NCBI RefSeq assembly: GCF_023566055.1
Contig: NZ_JALIQP010000005.1
Span: forward strand, 62,001-126,000
DNA length: 64,000 nt
From: Halosolutus amylolyticus
GTDB lineage: Archaea > Halobacteriota > Halobacteria > Halobacteriales > Natrialbaceae
Reading direction: 5' to 3'
Shown: positions 43,308-51,312 of the stretch, piece by piece
How the letters are laid out: each line of letters begins with the position of its first letter
Position numbering within the stretch: the stretch's first letter is position 1
Position numbers and translations under genes: made by a program
The notes under the pieces: model-generated
The model's database searches: none
What the model saw: the letters and a program-made list of their open reading frames with translations, nothing else
What the model was told of the DNA's origin: nothing

Positions 43308-43949
43308 ATGGACCGGAGCGAACTCGCGCCGCTGATCGATCACACCGTGCTCGGCCCCGAGACGACCCCCGGAGACGTCCGGCGGGTGCTCGACGAGGCC
43401 GCCGAGTACGGGATGAACGCCTGTATTCCGCCCTACGCCGTCGAGGAGGCCGCGGGCTACGCACCCGAGGTGACGATCGCGACCGTCGTCGGCTTTCCCC
43501 ACGGCCAGCAGAGCCACGACGTGAAGCGACGCGAGGGGGTCCTCGCCTGGAAAGCGGGGGCCGACGAACTCGACGCCGTGATCAACGTCGGCCGTCTCAA
43601 GGCCGGCGAGGACGACGTCGTCCGGGCCCAGATCGCGGAACTCGTCGCCGCCGTCCCGATCCCGGTCAAGGTCATCATCGAAACCGCTCTCCTGACCGAC
43701 GCGGAGAAACGTCAGGCCTGCGAGGCCGCCGTCGAGGCCGACGCCGCGATGGTCAAGACTTCGACGGGATTCGCCGACGGGGGTGCGACGATCGCGGACG
43801 TCGAACTCATGAGCGAGTTCCTCCCCGTCAAGGCAAGCGGCGGCGTCGGCAGCTACGACGAGGCGATCGCCATGCTCGAAGCCGGGGCCGAGCGGATCGG
43901 GGCCTCGAGCGGCGTCGAGATCGTCTCCGGGGCACCGACGAGGGAGTAG
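43308..43949 (+). CDS. deoC: Deoxyribose-phosphate aldolase (213 aa)
   Basis: Splits deoxyribose 5-phosphate into acetaldehyde and glyceraldehyde 3-phosphate. The Schiff-base lysine is Lys150 in [10 protein letters not shown]; the second Lys lies in [15 protein letters not shown] and the proton-relay Lys in [11 protein letters not shown]. Starts [18 protein letters not shown]. Divergent from the R15P isomerase gene. It extends the nucleoside-salvage theme to deoxynucleosides. Confidence 0.96.
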   Translation: MDRSELAPLIDHTVLGPETTPGDVRRVLDEAAEYGMNACIPPYAVEEAAGYAPEVTIATVVGFPHGQQSHDVKRREGVLAWKAGADELDAVINVGRLKAGEDDVVRAQIAELVAAVPIPVKVIIETALLTDAEKRQACEAAVEADAAMVKTSTGFADGGATIADVELMSEFLPVKASGGVGSYDEAIAMLEAGAERIGASSGVEIVSGAPTRE

Positions 43950-44109
43950 GGCCCGAAGCCGGATCCGGTACAGGGGCGAGACCGAACGCGGAACCGACTG
44001 TGGGATCGCGGTACTGGTCGCTCCCGGATCGATCGCGGAACCGGACGATCCCGGCAGGATCGCCCGCGGAACCCAACGGTTTTTCTCCGAACGTGGTCAC
44101 TATGAGCCT

Positions 44110-45522
44110 ATGCTCGATCCGGTTCGAGTGCGGGTTCGCGCACTCGCCGATCGTCTCCGGCGGTTCGAGCGGCGGGAACTCGACGCGTTCGTGCGGTGGA
44201 TCGAACGCACGGGGAACCTGCTTCACCTCTCGGTGCTCGTGTTCGTCCCGCTATTGATCGCCGTGGTCACCTGGCTGTCGAACGTGACGGTCGCGGTCTC
44301 GTTTCTCCTGTTCCCGCCGCTGGCCTCCGGAACGTACACGCTCTTTGCCGATCCCGAGGGCCGGTACTCCACGCCCGGGAAGTTCGTCGGCGGGATGACC
44401 GTGGGGGCACTCTGTGGCTGGTTCGCCCTCGAACTGGCGGCGGTGGTGGGCCTGAACGGCGGCCCCATCAGCGCGTCCGGTGCCGCCCTGAGCGTCTTCT
44501 TCACCGGCGTCGCGACCTGGGCGCTCGACCTGGAGGAACCCACGGCGTTTTCGACCGCACTGCTCGTCCTCGTCACCGGCAACGCGAAGATCGCGTACGT
44601 CCTCGGGATCGTCGTCTCGAGTGCGTTCGTCGCGGCCACCTTCGCGCTCTGGCGCGATCGCTTCTACCAGCAGCGGGCCCGCTATCTCTACCAGACGACC
44701 AACGCCGACGATCACGTGCTCGTCCCGATCGACGACTCGGGAACTGTCGCGCGGTTCGCGGCCGAACTCGCCGGCGCACACGAGGCCGGCAAGGTCGTCC
44801 TCTTCGGCGTCGCCGGGGCGGTCCGGGCCGACGACCCCGACCCCGAATCCGACACCGGCGAAGCGGAGACGACCGCCGAACGCGAGGCCGACGACACGGT
44901 CCAGGAACTCGAGTCGCTCGCGGACGACCTCCGGGCCGAGTACGACGTCCCCTGCGAGGTCGTCGTCGCGGAGGGCGATCGACGCTCGTCGGGGCTCGTT
45001 CTCCGGACCGCCCGACAGAACAACTGTGACCTCATCGTCGCGCCGTACGAGGAGGGCGATCGAGGCGGGCTCTCGTCGTTCATCCGCGGCCTGTTCGACA
45101 GCGAGATCGACGTCATCGCGTTCCGCTCGAGCGACGATCGCCGCCGGTGGCGACGCGGGCTGGTCGCGGTCCGGGGCGCCGGCGACACCGCTCGCACGAT
45201 GGTCGACTTCGCGTTGCGACTCACCGAACCCGGCTGGCCGACCAGCGTCGCGACTTGCATCGACGACGAGTCGCGCCGGCGGAGCGCGGAGAACACCCTC
45301 GCAGACCTCGTCGATGCCTTCTCGGGTCGGTTCGAGACCCACGTCGTCACCGAGTCGGTCGAGGCGTACCTCTCGCGCGTGGCACCCCGGTACGACGTGC
45401 TCTTCGTCGGCTCGAGCACCGACCGATCGGCGGCCTCGCGGTTCGTCTCACCGCCGACGTTCCGGAACCTCGGGGATCTCGACACCGACGTCGCGATCGT
45501 TCACCGGGGTCGGCGTCGGTAG
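44110..45522 (+). CDS. HPP family membrane protein fused to universal-stress (UspA-like) domains (470 aa)
   Basis: Residues 38-190 contain five or six helices with the HPP family signature (LLFPPLASGTYTLFADPEGRYSTPGKFVGG; GLNGGPISASGAALSVFFTG). Residues 205-350 form a Usp-like nucleotide-binding domain (DHVLVPIDDSGTVARFAAELA; CDLIVAPYEE) and 350-470 a second one. The HPP-Usp arrangement is common in haloarchaea and resembles nitrite or ion transport proteins under stress control. It opens a run of K+/stress-related genes. Confidence 0.85.
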   Translation: MLDPVRVRVRALADRLRRFERRELDAFVRWIERTGNLLHLSVLVFVPLLIAVVTWLSNVTVAVSFLLFPPLASGTYTLFADPEGRYSTPGKFVGGMTVGALCGWFALELAAVVGLNGGPISASGAALSVFFTGVATWALDLEEPTAFSTALLVLVTGNAKIAYVLGIVVSSAFVAATFALWRDRFYQQRARYLYQTTNADDHVLVPIDDSGTVARFAAELAGAHEAGKVVLFGVAGAVRADDPDPESDTGEAETTAEREADDTVQELESLADDLRAEYDVPCEVVVAEGDRRSSGLVLRTARQNNCDLIVAPYEEGDRGGLSSFIRGLFDSEIDVIAFRSSDDRRRWRRGLVAVRGAGDTARTMVDFALRLTEPGWPTSVATCIDDESRRRSAENTLADLVDAFSGRFETHVVTESVEAYLSRVAPRYDVLFVGSSTDRSAASRFVSPPTFRNLGDLDTDVAIVHRGRRR

Positions 45523-45561
45523 CCGCTCACGGGCCGCGTGTCGCATCGGAGGGAGCTGCTT

Positions 45562-46749
45562 TCACTCCGTGCCCATGATCCGATCGATCAGGTCCGTCTC
45601 GTCGCTCCCGAGCGCCGATCGGACGAGCAGGTGACCGCCCAGCACCGCCGGACTGATGACCGTGTCCGCACCCGCCCGATCGAGCTTTCTGGTGTTCTCG
45701 CGATCGGTCGCGGCGGCGACGATCCGGGCGTCGGTCGACAGTTGACGAGCAGTGAGAATCGCCAGCGCATCCTGTGCGTCGTGTTTCGTCGCGACGACGA
45801 CCGCCGAGGCCCGCTCGATCTTCGCGCGCTGGAGGGGTTCCTCGTCGCTCGGGTCGCCGGTGACGACCGGTAGATTCCGATCGGTGAGGTCAGTCGTCGC
45901 GTCGCGATCGTTCGTCACGACGACGAACTGCTGATCGCTGCGTGCGAGTTCGTCGACGATCGGTTCCGTCAGGTCGCCGTAGCCGAGGACGAGGATGTGA
46001 TCCTCGAGGACTTCGAGTTCTGATTCGGTCATCTTTCCGAGTGTTTTCGAGATTTTGGCCTGGATCGCCGGGCCGACGAGGGCTCCGATGGCGATACCGA
46101 AGCTGGCGACGCCGAGGACGAGGACGGACATCGTGAACAGCATCGCCTCGGTCGACGTCGGGTCCGGCGTGATGTCTCCGTAGCCGACCGTACTCGACGT
46201 GATCAGGGTGAAGTAGAACGCGTCGAGGATGTTGGTGATCCCCTCGAAGTCCTCGCGGAGCGCGTAGCCGCCGATGGTGCCGTACAGCTGGACCCCGATG
46301 AGGGCCGATCCGGCGGCGATCTGGGTCGTCGAGAGGGACAGGGAGTTGTCGAACCGATCGCGAGTGAGCAACAGGACGGGGATCGAGACGATCGAGAGGA
46401 CGATCAGCGGCACGGAGTACTCGCTCGTCTGGAGGAGCCCCTGCGCCGCGGTCAGCGGCAACAGCAGGAGCGACGCCCACCAGCCGACGCGGAGGCCGCG
46501 CCTGAGCGCGAGCGCGCTCCCGACCATCAGGAACCCGGTGAGCGCGCCGGTAAAGCCCGCGGCCTCCTGGACGGCGTCGGGGACGTACCCGGCCCAGGGG
46601 CCGTAGACGGTATCGATCCCGATGTTGACCACCGCAGTGGCGACCGAGAGCAGGGCGACCGTCAGGACGAGCAACACCGCCGCTCGCACCGTGAGCACTC
46701 GTGGCCAGTTGTCCGGGAGACGCGATCGACCCGGCCGCTCGTCGTCCAT
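45562..46749 (-). CDS. Potassium channel with TrkA-N (RCK) domain (395 aa)
   Basis: Six helices in the first 215 residues; the last pair is a pore with selectivity filter STVGYGDITPD. From about residue 240 a Rossmann RCK domain follows (HILVLGYGDLTEPIVDEL; VVTNDRDATTDLTDRN; VVTGDPSDEEPLQRAKIERASAVV in part) that senses NAD(H) or ligands. The last part shows TARQLSTDARIVAAATDRENTRKLDRAGAD, typical of Kch-like channels. It is divergent from two TrkA-C proteins. Confidence 0.93.
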   Translation of the reverse strand: MDDERPGRSRLPDNWPRVLTVRAAVLLVLTVALLSVATAVVNIGIDTVYGPWAGYVPDAVQEAAGFTGALTGFLMVGSALALRRGLRVGWWASLLLLPLTAAQGLLQTSEYSVPLIVLSIVSIPVLLLTRDRFDNSLSLSTTQIAAGSALIGVQLYGTIGGYALREDFEGITNILDAFYFTLITSSTVGYGDITPDPTSTEAMLFTMSVLVLGVASFGIAIGALVGPAIQAKISKTLGKMTESELEVLEDHILVLGYGDLTEPIVDELARSDQQFVVVTNDRDATTDLTDRNLPVVTGDPSDEEPLQRAKIERASAVVVATKHDAQDALAILTARQLSTDARIVAAATDRENTRKLDRAGADTVISPAVLGGHLLVRSALGSDETDLIDRIMGTE

Positions 46750-46937
46750 ACACGCCGGTGGGCGATGCCGTCAGTTAACTCTTTCAAACCCGTCTCCGGT
46801 CGAACGGAACGCACGATCGACCCTCGACGGGGGACGAGGCCATCCGCCCCACGACCGGCCCGACGACTGCCGTCGAGACCGGGCCGGGACCGGGACCTGC
46901 CGGTACTGGTTTACCCGTCCCGGTCCACCTGCCCACA

Positions 46938-48185
46938 ATGACGCTCCCAGTCGAGATTCTACTCGGCGTCTATCTCGGGCTGCTGACCGGCATCGTCCCG
47001 GCCCTGGTCGCCGGCTCGCTCGGCTTTCTCGTCCGGTACTTCAGCGGCGTCACGCTTCCCGGGTTCGGTGTGGTCGTACTCGCACTGTCGATCGCCAGCG
47101 TCCAGGGCGGGCTGCTCGGCCTCGTCGAGCCGAGCATTGCGCAATCGCCGCGACTGCTGGTCGCCGTGCTGGTCGTCCTGATGCTCGCGCTGTACGCGCA
47201 CAATCAGGGCGACAAACTCGGTGCCGAACTGCCGCGACGACTCTCGCTGACCGCGCTCCGCCAGCGGACGCTCTCGGCGGACGTCGTCGAACTCGTCGGG
47301 ACCGTCGGCCAGGTCACGATCCGGCCGACGGGCGAGATCCGCGACATGGAGGGGTATCCGCCGCTCCCGGCGGCTCTCCGGCAGACGCTCAAGACCGGGT
47401 CGTGGAAACTTCCCGCCGACCTCCCGCTGTCGGAACTCGAGGTCCGCCTCGCGGAACGGCTCCGCACCGACCACGACCTCGCGGACGTCGACGTCTCGAT
47501 CGACGAGCAGGGTCGGGCGACGATCGTCGCCGCACCCCCATCCGGGAGCCTCTCGCGGCGCGTTCCGGCGGGAACGCGGGCGGTCTCGATCGAGACGCTC
47601 GTCCCGACCGGGCTGGCCCGCGGCGACGAGGTGGTCGTCCGGACGGTCGAGCGGTCGATACGGGGGACGGTCCTGAGCGTTCGGACGGCCGCCGACGCCG
47701 AGGACACCGCGGCCGGCGACGGTGACGACCCCGTGTCGGGCGAGACGACGCTTCCGGACAGCGGGACGGAGTCTCCGGTGGAGGTCCCCGTGCGGCGTTC
47801 CGGAGCCAGTCCCGGCGGAATCGGTCGCGTCACGATTGCCGTCGCCCGGCGCGACGTCGACCCGTTGCTCGCGGCCGACCGACCGCGACTCGTCGTCCGA
47901 TCGCGAGGGACGAACCGCGAGTTCGAGGCGTTCGCCCTGGCCAAACGGGCCGGGTACGCGATCCGACGGATCACTGTGGGAGCGGACGGGGCGTCCGCGG
48001 ATCCGCGATCGGCAGCGAACGTGACGGTCGTCGCGGTCCGGCGACAGGGAAGCGAGACCGGCGGTCGTCGACACGGCTGGGTGTTCGGTCCCGGGATCGA
48101 ACGATCGCTCGGGGCCGGCGACGAGGCGTTCGTCGCGGGTCCCGAGACGCTCGTCGAGGAGTTCGCGGAGGCGACCGGCCGATGA
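46938..48185 (+). CDS. Membrane protein with TrkA-C-like domains (415 aa)
   Basis: Three or four N-terminal helices (5-28, 32-50, 55-85), then soluble domains of mixed alpha/beta: TLSADVVELVGTVGQVTIRPTGEI, a RCK/TrkA-C-like stretch (AGTRAVSIETLVPTGLARGDEVVV), an acidic linker near 255-280, and a C-terminal part with SLGAGDEAFVAGPETLVEEFAEA that matches a TrkA-C strand-turn. Haloarchaeal relatives are annotated as potassium transporter TrkA. It is followed through a micro-ORF by a second such gene. Confidence 0.8.
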   Translation: MTLPVEILLGVYLGLLTGIVPALVAGSLGFLVRYFSGVTLPGFGVVVLALSIASVQGGLLGLVEPSIAQSPRLLVAVLVVLMLALYAHNQGDKLGAELPRRLSLTALRQRTLSADVVELVGTVGQVTIRPTGEIRDMEGYPPLPAALRQTLKTGSWKLPADLPLSELEVRLAERLRTDHDLADVDVSIDEQGRATIVAAPPSGSLSRRVPAGTRAVSIETLVPTGLARGDEVVVRTVERSIRGTVLSVRTAADAEDTAAGDGDDPVSGETTLPDSGTESPVEVPVRRSGASPGGIGRVTIAVARRDVDPLLAADRPRLVVRSRGTNREFEAFALAKRAGYAIRRITVGADGASADPRSAANVTVVAVRRQGSETGGRRHGWVFGPGIERSLGAGDEAFVAGPETLVEEFAEATGR

Positions 48186-48235
48186 GCAGTCCCGCCGTCG
48201 TCCTGGGTACGACTGCTGGGGGTGATCCCGCGTGA
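48182..48235 (+). CDS. 17-codon micro-ORF bridging the two TrkA-C genes
   Basis: ATG at 48182 overlaps the stop of the upstream gene (ATGA), and its own TGA at 48233-48235 overlaps the GTG start at 48232 of the downstream gene (GTGA). It encodes MSSPAVVLGTTAGGDPA. The exact overlap at both ends suggests a translational coupling device; alternatively the start of the downstream gene has been moved by a frameshift. Whether the peptide matters is unknown. Confidence 0.35.
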   Translation: MSSPAVVLGTTAGGDPA

Positions 48236-49452
48236 TCGCGGTCGTCGCCCAGGCGATCTCCCCGGAGGCGCTGCTGGACGTGCTCGGTCGCCTCCTCGGC
48301 TTCGCGATCCTCGCGGGCGGCACGGCGGCCGTCGCGGCCGTCGGATTCCGGTGGTACAGCGCCGACGAACTCCCGGAGGGCGTCGGCGTCCTGCTCGGCA
48401 TCTCGACGGTCGCGATCTGGCTGAACACCAAGACCGCCCTCCAGGACGCGATCATCGGCTCGACGCCGCTTCTCGACCCCGAGACGGCCATCTACACGGT
48501 CGTCACCTTCGTCGTGAGCGCGATCGCCGCGGACGGCGGCCGGCGGATCGGGGACCACCTCGCCCGCGACGTGTTCGCGCTCGCGGCGCCCCGGTCGATC
48601 GACGACGTGACCGAACTCGTTCGATCGGCCGGCCGGGTGGTGACCCTCGAACTCCCCGACGAGATCGAGGACGTGGACGGTTACGACCCCGTCGACGACG
48701 CGACGAAGGCGGATCTCGCCGGCCAGACGGTTCACTTTCCGCGCCGACTCGACGTCGACAGGCTCCGGGAGCGACTCGTCGATCGACTCGCGCGCGACCA
48801 CGGCATCGGCCACGTCGACGTCGAATTCGCCGCCGACGGCTCGATCGAGTACCTCGCGCTGGGGAGTCGGCCGGCCGGGATCGGGCCGACGCTCGCGCCA
48901 GGGACCGTCGCAGTCGCACTCCGCGGCGATCCGGCAGCCGACGCGAGTCCCGGTGATGCCGTCCGCCTCTGGCGTCGCGACGGCGACGCCTACCGGCGGG
49001 TCACTCGCGGCGAACTCCGGGGCACCGCCGACGACGTCGTGACGGTCGCCGTCGACGCCGACGACGCGGTCGAACTCGACCCCGACGCCGACTATCGGCT
49101 CGTGACCCTCCCCGGAAACCCGGGCGCGGAACGCGATCTCGTCTCCCTGCTCCGGGCCGCCGACGAGACGGTGACCACGTTCGCCGTCGACGAGGGAGAC
49201 CCGCTCGCGGGCGCGGCCGTCGGGTCCCTCCCGGCGCTCGTGCTCGCAATCGACCGGGACGGCGACCCGATCGCACTGCCGGCCGACGACACCGCTCTGG
49301 AAGCGGGCGACGTCGCCTACGCTCTGGCGCGGCCGGCGGCCCTGCGACGGCTCTCGACCGACTCGACCGACGGAGCGGGCGGGACGGTCTTCGGAGCCGA
49401 CGGGGCGGTCGACGGGGACGCGGCGGCCGTCGATCGTCGGCCGGAGCGGTAG
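48232..49452 (+). CDS. Membrane protein with TrkA-C domains, second copy type (406 aa)
   Basis: Three helices (about 15-38, 45-62, 80-100), then SIDDVTELVRSAGRVVTLELPDEIEDVDGY and two RCK/TrkA-C-like parts, the last with LPADDTALEAGDVAYALARPAALRRL, the usual 'L-x-x-GD-x-hhhh' TrkA-C end. GTG start at 48232. It is analogous in layout to the preceding gene, and the two may form a heteromer gating K+ or another ion. Confidence 0.8.
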   Translation: MIAVVAQAISPEALLDVLGRLLGFAILAGGTAAVAAVGFRWYSADELPEGVGVLLGISTVAIWLNTKTALQDAIIGSTPLLDPETAIYTVVTFVVSAIAADGGRRIGDHLARDVFALAAPRSIDDVTELVRSAGRVVTLELPDEIEDVDGYDPVDDATKADLAGQTVHFPRRLDVDRLRERLVDRLARDHGIGHVDVEFAADGSIEYLALGSRPAGIGPTLAPGTVAVALRGDPAADASPGDAVRLWRRDGDAYRRVTRGELRGTADDVVTVAVDADDAVELDPDADYRLVTLPGNPGAERDLVSLLRAADETVTTFAVDEGDPLAGAAVGSLPALVLAIDRDGDPIALPADDTALEAGDVAYALARPAALRRLSTDSTDGAGGTVFGADGAVDGDAAAVDRRPER

Positions 49453-49483
49453 CTACTTGGCCTCGGCACCGATAGCGCCATCT

Positions 49484-49768
49484 ATGCCCACGGAGTGGAA
49501 CCTGTTCGCCGATCTCGCCGAACGTGCGGGCGACAAACACGTCACCGTCGACGCCGACGCCGGCGACACCGTCGGCGACGCGCTCGACGACCTGCTCGCC
49601 GCCGCGCCCGAACTGGAGGGCCGAGTGCTCGACGGCGACGGCGACCTTCGATCGCAGATCAACGTCCTCCGCAACGGGACGAACGTCCTCGTCGAGGAGG
49701 AGGGTCTCGAGACGGAACTCGAGGAGGGCGACGAACTGGCCCTGTTCCCGCCGGTGAGCGGCGGTTGA
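49484..49768 (+). CDS. samp1: Small archaeal modifier protein 1, ubiquitin-like MoaD family (94 aa)
   Basis: Beta-grasp protein ending in FPPVSGG, the diglycine that is adenylated by UbaA and linked to lysines (sampylation) or thiocarboxylated for molybdopterin synthesis. The internal INVLRNGTNVL block and MPTEWNLFADLAERAG start match Haloferax SAMP1 closely. The ATG at 49484 fits the family; an in-frame start at 49457 is less likely. It acts in protein modification and molybdopterin biosynthesis. Confidence 0.93.
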   Translation: MPTEWNLFADLAERAGDKHVTVDADAGDTVGDALDDLLAAAPELEGRVLDGDGDLRSQINVLRNGTNVLVEEEGLETELEEGDELALFPPVSGG

Positions 49769-49896
49769 GTCCGCGGCGGCAGACCGCGATCGGCGGGCGA
49801 TCGATCGCCAGCCCCGGGCGGGTCGCGACTGTCGATCGATTTTGCGACGGGCAACGGCGGGCCGGGACGATGGGTCGGCCCACAGGCCGCTGACGT

Positions 49897-50679
49897 TCAG
49901 TGGCTCCTGTCGGCGGTGCGAGCCGTGAGCGAGATGCTCTTCACGCCGTACTTCTGGCACGCCCCCTGTGCTTGCTCCGAGATGAAGTCGTACTGCGGGT
50001 TCTCCCTGACCTCGAGGTCGCGGAAGCCGGCCGCTTCGATCATCGCGGTGTAGTCGTTGATCTGTCTGGCGCCGCCGATACACGCCGCCCAGAGATCCGC
50101 GTTCGTCTTGATGCTGTCGGGCATCTGGGTCTCGCTGATGATGTCCGAGAGACCGAGTCGTCCGCCCGGCCTGAGTACCCGGTTTACCTCCCGGAAGACG
50201 CGCTCTTTCTCCGCGGAGAGGTTGATGACGCCGTTCGAGATCACGACGTCGAACGACTCGTCCGCGAACGGAAGGTCTTCGACGTAGCCCGGTTCGAACG
50301 AGACGGCGTCGAAGCCGCCCTCGTCGCGGAGCTGGCGTGCGTTCTCCAGTTGCTCCTCGGTCATATCGAGTCCGGTCACGCTTCCGGTCTCGCCGACGTG
50401 ACGCGCCGCGACGAACGCGTCCATGCCGGAGCCACTCCCCAGATCGAGTACGTCGTCGCCCTCCTGGACGTCGACGAGTTCGAAGTGATAGCCGACGCCT
50501 GCGAAGGACTCGACCGCGGCCTCCGGAATCGCATCGAGATCCGCGTCGGGATAGCCGAGGCGCGACGCCAGCGGGCGCCCCATCTCGAAGTGGAACTCCT
50601 CGTCGGGGGACTCGGCGACGGCACGGTACACGCCCTTGACCTCCCGTTCGAGTTTGTCGACGTCGAGCGATTCACTCAC
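49897..50679 (-). CDS. SAM-dependent methyltransferase, ArsM-like but lacking one key Cys (260 aa)
   Basis: Class I methyltransferase: DDVLDLGSGSGMDAFVAA (75-92), GLDMTEEQLENAR, LPFADESFDVVISNGVINL, VLRPGGRLGLSDI. It resembles arsenite methyltransferase throughout, but the position of the conserved catalytic Cys (SNCVINL in ArsM) is Gly150; only Cys200 and Cys241 are present and no N-terminal Cys pair. It is probably not an arsenite methylase as such. GTG start at 50679, overlapped by a 22-codon micro-ORF. It shares an upstream control block with the DUF1059 gene. Confidence 0.82.
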   Translation of the reverse strand: MSESLDVDKLEREVKGVYRAVAESPDEEFHFEMGRPLASRLGYPDADLDAIPEAAVESFAGVGYHFELVDVQEGDDVLDLGSGSGMDAFVAARHVGETGSVTGLDMTEEQLENARQLRDEGGFDAVSFEPGYVEDLPFADESFDVVISNGVINLSAEKERVFREVNRVLRPGGRLGLSDIISETQMPDSIKTNADLWAACIGGARQINDYTAMIEAAGFRDLEVRENPQYDFISEQAQGACQKYGVKSISLTARTADRSH

Positions 50680-50740
50680 GTTCGATCACCGCCTGCAGTC
50701 TGTGCCTGTCTGAACCGTGCAATCTGTCTGATGCTGTCAT
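50672..50740 (-). CDS. 22-codon micro-ORF overlapping the methyltransferase start
   Basis: ATG at 50740, TGA at 50672-50674, eight bases inside the methyltransferase gene. It encodes MTASDRLHGSDRHRLQAVIE plus two residues. Its upstream region is the duplicate of the DUF1059 gene's upstream region, and its ATG holds the same relative place as the DUF1059 ATG (context ACCCATGAC in both). It may be a leader peptide that couples translation, or the relic of a DUF1059 copy. Confidence 0.35.
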   Translation of the reverse strand: MTASDRLHGSDRHRLQAVIERE

Positions 50741-50767
50741 GGGTTCGTTTCGCCTCCGTGTGAGAGT

Positions 50768-50857
50768 CGCTACGCTCGTCCGGGATAGATAGGTATCCCG
50801 TGGCGGTTTCCCGGGCACTGCCCTCCTTGCAGCCGGTGACCGTCGGTCACCGGCTGC
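50768..50857 (-). promoter_or_regulatory. Duplicated control region, copy 1 (methyltransferase)
   Basis: The 35 bases at 50768-50802 match 51141-51175 in 32 positions. They contain GGGATA-6 bases-TATCCC (50782-50799), a likely operator overlapping the promoter. Further upstream a perfect 13-bp hairpin, GCAGCCGGTGACC (50829-50841) with its complement at 50845-50857, shares GTCACCGG-TGC with copy 2. A common regulator is likely; the FilR1-type gene at 51.3-52.1 kb is the obvious candidate. Confidence 0.6.
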
Positions 50858-50947
50858 GGGCTGGCCCGGTCGCTGTACCGCAGGTCGAACCGGCTCCGAA
50901 CGGGTGGCCCGTCTCGGAACCGATCGCCGAACTCCGTCGAGCGTCGC

Positions 50948-51121
50948 TCACACGACTTGCAGGTGTTCCTCCTGGAGTTCCTCGTCCGTGTACTCCTGTC
51001 CGTGGACCTCTTTCATGTGGTTCCTGGCCAGTTCGATCGCTTCCGTCTCGTCTTCCGATTGGATGATGAACCGGCAATCCGCCGCCGCCGATTCGCAATC
51101 GAGTTTGTGTGCGTCAGTCAT
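50948..51121 (-). CDS. DUF1059 small protein (57 aa)
   Basis: ATG at 51121, preceded by GGGGGAGACCC. The sequence begins MTDAHKLDCESAAADCRF, continues through EDETEAIELARNHMKEVHG and ends EEHLQVV. The Cys-x6-Cys plus the A-x-x-H-x-x-x-x-H-G block is typical of DUF1059, a short archaeal and bacterial family of unknown function. It lies between the methyltransferase and the regulator and shares the upstream control block with the former. Confidence 0.8.
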   Translation of the reverse strand: MTDAHKLDCESAAADCRFIIQSEDETEAIELARNHMKEVHGQEYTDEELQEEHLQVV

Positions 51122-51140
51122 GGGTCTCCCCCGCAGACAT

Positions 51141-51230
51141 CGCTACGCCCGTCCGGATTAGATAGGTATCCCGTGAGCGCCGTGCAGGGGCTGCTGTCTG
51201 GTCACTCAGTGACCGACAGTCACCGGTTGC
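51141..51230 (-). promoter_or_regulatory. Duplicated control region, copy 2 (DUF1059)
   Basis: The block at 51141-51175 differs from copy 1 at three of 35 positions; two of these break one half of the GGGATA/TATCCC palindrome, which may alter regulator affinity. Upstream, GGTCAC (51200-51205) and GTGACC (51209-51214) form a small hairpin next to GACAGTCACCGGTTGC, the counterpart of the copy 1 hairpin. It sits 20-55 bases before the DUF1059 ATG. Confidence 0.6.
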
Positions 51231-51312
51231 AAGCCGTGGTCGCTGGTGATCCCCGGCGTCCGCCCACGGTCGCCCGGCGATCGTCCCCGGAGCGGTGGTA
51301 CCGCGAGCGGAT

